Origin: Lutibacter sp.
GTDB taxonomy: Bacteria; Bacteroidota; Bacteroidia; Flavobacteriales; Flavobacteriaceae
Assembly: GCA_003516285.1 (NCBI GenBank)
Contig: DPCK01000074.1
Location: forward strand, 1 to 5,934
Length of the DNA stretch: 5,934 bases
Reading direction: 5' to 3'
In this document: one piece after another, positions 3,071 to 5,934 of the stretch
Numbering within the stretch: the stretch's first letter is position 1
Layout: every line of letters begins with the position of its first letter
Made by a program: the position numbers and the translations under genes
The notes under the pieces: model-generated
The model's input: only the letters and a program-made list of their open reading frames with translations
Databases searched by the model: none
Told to the model about the DNA's origin: nothing

Positions 3071-5934
3071 CTACCTCCCCTCAACTATCTCAATCTCCTC
3101 CTCCGTCAATCCATACAACGTATAAACCATTTGGTCTATTTCTTTGTCTGTGGCATCAATAGTGGTTTTTAGTGCCAGTGCTTTTTTGCTTTCCTGTAAA
3201 AAGTAATCTTCCCATTCAGCTTCTTGGGTTAAGGATAGTTTCACTTTCTTTTTTCCTAATTCTTTTATAAACTCCAGATAGGTTAACAAGTACCAATCTT
3301 GTAGTTTTTTTGGTAATTGATCTATCTCGAATTTACGATATACTGTTCTTAGGAATTTTTGGGAGTTAGAATTTATGTCGATATTTAATTTAAGTAATAC
3401 ATCAACTTGATTAATTATTAAATTTTGCCTTTCATTATTAGTTTCAATTATAGGTAAATTTCGGATATCTCCAATTAAAATTTTTGGAAATGTTAGTCTA
3501 TTTCCTTTTGGAGATGTCATAATATTAAACCACGATAGTAGTTTTGAATTCACTAAAGCCAATAGATACTTTGTGCTAAAGGTTGAAATATTTAGACAAG
3601 ATATTATTCCAGGATCGTGAAATAACTTACCGGAATAATTAACTGCTGAGATTCGTGGTGGATTACCACCAGTTATTTCTTGTATTAAAATTCTGTCATC
3701 AAAAAAATATTTATATTTTCTTGCACGATGTAACCAAGTACCATAATTTAAATATTCATTATTGGTAATATTTAAAGAATATCTATTTATTGACCTTCCT
3801 TGAATCCAAACCCCATAATTTTCATCTAAAGGTTGTTCACTATGATAAACTCTATTTTTTACATCTTCTTTTGTTAAATGTTCAGTAGAGTAAGGAACAA
3901 TACCTTGACAAACATCAAGAAAATTTTCAGCAACTTTTGAAACAGATTTAATTTTTTTAATAATTAAAATATCAATTTCATTCTGTAAAACTTGAAATTG
4001 TTTATCATCTGAATCTCTCCAGTTTTCTATAAATCCTTTTCTAGTTTTATTTAGTAAGTTTGAAAAGTTATCAATTTTAGAATCAAAGTTTATTATATCA
4101 CAAAAATCATTTTGACTTTGAAAAGTTAATATAAAAACTATTGCATTCAGACTTGCATCTTCAAAAACTGAATTTTTAAAAATCACAATATTATTAATAC
4201 CATAATTTTCTAAAACGTGCTCTCTTAATTTTCTTGCCTGTGGAATATTTATCCAAGTGTCAGGTGTTATAAAACCTATTTTACCATTTGTTTTTAATAT
4301 AGAACTTATAAGTTCTATAAAAAAGAAATATATTTCAAAGTTGCCTTGAAATGTTATAAACTTTTTTTGAAAGTAATCTTTACTACTTTTATCAATAAAT
4401 GCACCATAAGGCGGATTCCCAATCACCACATCAAAACCGCCTTTGGCAAATATTTGAGGAAATTCCTGATGCCAGTTAAAAGCCTTGTCGCCGGCAACGG
4501 AAACATCATCTATTAAAGAGTTTCCACATTTTAAATTGTTGTTTAAATCGTTTAATTTTCGGTTTGGCTGTGCAGTGCGCAACCACAAAGAGAGTTTTGC
4601 AATTTCAACGCTTTCCTCATTTAAATCAACCCCAAATAAGTTGTTTTCCAGGATGCTTTTTTCAACATCACTCAACACCATTGCATCACCAAACAATTTG
4701 GCCTGCAGTTCATCAATATATTTGTGTTCGTTGATTAAAAAATCCAATGCCTGGTTTAAAAATGCCCCGGAACCGCAAGCGGGATCGCAAATGGATATTT
4801 GCAACAGCCAGCTGCGGTAATCTTTTAGTTCTTCAAAATATTTTTGTTTTTCCTTTTTGGGCAAATTTGGAGAAATTCCCCCTTTGGGGGTTAGGGGGCG
4901 TTTTTCCTCACAAAGTTTTCCAACCGTATTTTCAACAATGTATTTTGTGATGTATTTGGGCGTGTAAAAAACCCCGTCTTTTTTTCTTTTGGTTTTGGTT
5001 TTGTCAACGGTTTCCCCGGCCAGCTGCGCTTTTATTTCATCCAGTTCATTTAAGGAATTTTCAAAAATATGCCCTAAAATATTAACGTCTACCTCACTTA
5101 TAAAATCGTACTCAGACAGTTTTATAGTATGTTGGTATAACAAATCATCATCAATAGTGATGTTGTCTAAAACTTCATCAGGTAAAAATAATCCGCCATT
5201 ATAGGCAAATACATCATATTGTTTGCCTTTAAAACCGGTATTTAGGTAGCCAAAGTATTTTTTGAATCTGTTGTATAGCGGAACAGGTTCATCCAACTCT
5301 TGTAATTTTTTCCATTGTTCAAGTATCATTCGTACCGAGTTTGGTGGCAACAATTGTCGGTCTTCAGCAAAGAACAAAAACAAAAACCGATCTAATAATT
5401 TTTGTGATTTCTGAAAGAGTTCCAAAGCATCAAATTGCGGATTTAATATGACCAGACTTTGGTGCAGTTCACGTTTAAATAAGGAATAGTCGTTGTATAA
5501 TTTTTTTGTGATGGCATCTTCCTGACTGATAGACTGTTCCTTTATTTTTTTGGGAATGTCCTTTTCAATATTTTCATATGCCAAACACAAATACAGCAAA
5601 TTAAAGTCCTTTTCCGTAAGTGTGAATAAATTAAACTCTATATGCTCAATGGCATTGTCTATATAAAACCGTAGTTTTTCAAAATTTGAAGTGATGACAT
5701 AAGTACACTCCGGCTGGTTGTTTTTGTAGCCAAAAGCCTGAACCTCTATTTTGCCCAGGTCGGTGGTGTTGGTGCCCTTTAATTCAATAACAGCTTTTAC
5801 AGCATCGTTCACAATAATAGCGCCGTCAGCTTTTTTGCTGTCTTTTATGTTTTTATACTCTGTGGTTAAATTGAATTTTGTTTCAGAAGAAGATGCCGGT
5901 TTGGTATAGCCTAAAATTTTAACAAAGAAATCTT
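3071..5934 (-). CDS. Type IIG (Eco57I-like) restriction-modification enzyme, N-terminus cut by right window edge
   Basis: A single chain combining endonuclease, adenine-N6 methyltransferase and DNA recognition. Family members methylate one strand of an asymmetric site using S-adenosylmethionine and cut a short distance away with Mg2+. Residues are numbered from the first full codon in the window (5932); 953 codons plus stop. A PD-(D/E)xK nuclease is seen as D36 (KKADGAII) with E50 and K52 in VIELKG. Methylase motif X FYTPKY is at 322-327, motif I DPACGSGAF at 383-391, and motif IV NPPY at 506-509. A TaqI-like recognition domain spans about 665-830, with RILIQEITGGNPPRIS and SPKGNRLTFPKILI. 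The tail YTLYGLTEEEIE is typical of the family. A GTG at 5812 could be mistaken for the start, but it lies inside the nuclease core and the frame stays open to the edge, so the true start is outside. Two oddities: a palindromic repeat at residues 345-353 and much lower GC over about residues 518-857. All catalytic residues are present; the recognition site cannot be read. Confidence 0.95.
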   Translation of the reverse strand, partial: DFFVKILGYTKPASSSETKFNLTTEYKNIKDSKKADGAIIVNDAVKAVIELKGTNTTDLGKIEVQAFGYKNNQPECTYVITSNFEKLRFYIDNAIEHIEFNLFTLTEKDFNLLYLCLAYENIEKDIPKKIKEQSISQEDAITKKLYNDYSLFKRELHQSLVILNPQFDALELFQKSQKLLDRFLFLFFAEDRQLLPPNSVRMILEQWKKLQELDEPVPLYNRFKKYFGYLNTGFKGKQYDVFAYNGGLFLPDEVLDNITIDDDLLYQHTIKLSEYDFISEVDVNILGHIFENSLNELDEIKAQLAGETVDKTKTKRKKDGVFYTPKYITKYIVENTVGKLCEEKRPLTPKGGISPNLPKKEKQKYFEELKDYRSWLLQISICDPACGSGAFLNQALDFLINEHKYIDELQAKLFGDAMVLSDVEKSILENNLFGVDLNEESVEIAKLSLWLRTAQPNRKLNDLNNNLKCGNSLIDDVSVAGDKAFNWHQEFPQIFAKGGFDVVIGNPPYGAFIDKSSKDYFQKKFITFQGNFEIYFFFIELISSILKTNGKIGFITPDTWINIPQARKLREHVLENYGINNIVIFKNSVFEDASLNAIVFILTFQSQNDFCDIINFDSKIDNFSNLLNKTRKGFIENWRDSDDKQFQVLQNEIDILIIKKIKSVSKVAENFLDVCQGIVPYSTEHLTKEDVKNRVYHSEQPLDENYGVWIQGRSINRYSLNITNNEYLNYGTWLHRARKYKYFFDDRILIQEITGGNPPRISAVNYSGKLFHDPGIISCLNISTFSTKYLLALVNSKLLSWFNIMTSPKGNRLTFPKILIGDIRNLPIIETNNERQNLIINQVDVLLKLNIDINSNSQKFLRTVYRKFEIDQLPKKLQDWYLLTYLEFIKELGKKKVKLSLTQEAEWEDYFLQESKKALALKTTIDATDKEIDQMVYTLYGLTEEEIEIVEGR
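4874..4900 (-). repeat. Palindromic CCCCTAACCCCCAAAGGGGG-type repeat inside the methylase coding region
   Basis: On the minus strand this reads CGCCCCCTAACCCCC then AAAGGGGGAATT, with CCCCC-AAA-GGGGG (4890-4878) forming a hairpin. It is translated in frame as RPLTPKGGI, in the linker between methylase motif X and motif I. From memory, very similar G/C-rich strings are common dispersed repeats in Bacteroidota genomes, mostly between genes. The surrounding DNA is AT-rich, so the block stands out. It keeps the reading frame and avoids the core motifs, which suggests a tolerated insertion. Confidence 0.6.

Noticed and set aside
4485..5204. Plus-strand open frames of 67-111 codons opposite the restriction enzyme gene
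   Set aside because: They are antisense to a well-supported coding region, have no recognisable motifs, and exist because the real gene has few stop codons on its complement.
5810..5812. GTG as the start codon of the restriction enzyme gene
   Set aside because: The 40 codons before it are open and contain the nuclease aspartate (KKADGAII). Starting at the GTG would remove a catalytic residue.

Overview
The window looks like a chromosomal accessory (defence-rich) segment from a member of the Bacteroidota, most likely a flavobacterium. The DNA is AT-rich, genes lack clear Shine-Dalgarno sequences, and the protein families are typical of that phylum. A CCCCTAACCCCCAAAGGGGG-type palindromic repeat and two copies of a small structured element of flavobacterial character point the same way. 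Genus and species cannot be named from sequence reading alone.

Layout, left to right. (1) 1-1448, plus strand: a two-gene AbiE-type (type IV) toxin-antitoxin operon. The first gene is a DUF6088/AbiEi-like antitoxin cut by the left edge. It overlaps by 4 nt (ATGA) a complete AbiEii/AbiGii nucleotidyltransferase toxin gene. (2) 1449-1871: no intact gene. It holds a structured minus-strand element (copy A) ending in an intrinsic terminator, an AT-rich gap, and an open reading fragment of about 37 codons that looks like the 3' end of a lost gene. (3) 1872-2744, plus strand: an intact, unrecognised membrane protein of 290 residues with eight predicted helices. It starts inside the stop codon of that remnant. 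(4) 2745-3070: a gap with a second copy (B) of the same element, in the same orientation as copy A. (5) 3071-5934, minus strand: a large single-chain type IIG (Eco57I-like) restriction-modification enzyme, complete at its C-terminus and running off the right edge at its N-terminus.

The AbiE pair and the type IIG enzyme are two independent anti-phage modules: one acts through toxin-mediated growth arrest, the other through methylation-guided cleavage. Nothing in the sequence shows that the membrane protein works with either. The strongest unexplained signal is the pair of elements bracketing the membrane-protein gene. Both have the same 9-nt core box, the same 12-nt spacing to a tetraloop hairpin, and a terminator hairpin with a compensatory base change, which argues for two copies of one small RNA family. 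Two features inside the restriction enzyme also stand out: a palindromic repeat inserted in frame between methylase motifs, and a sharp drop in GC content across the target-recognition half, suggesting domain exchange.
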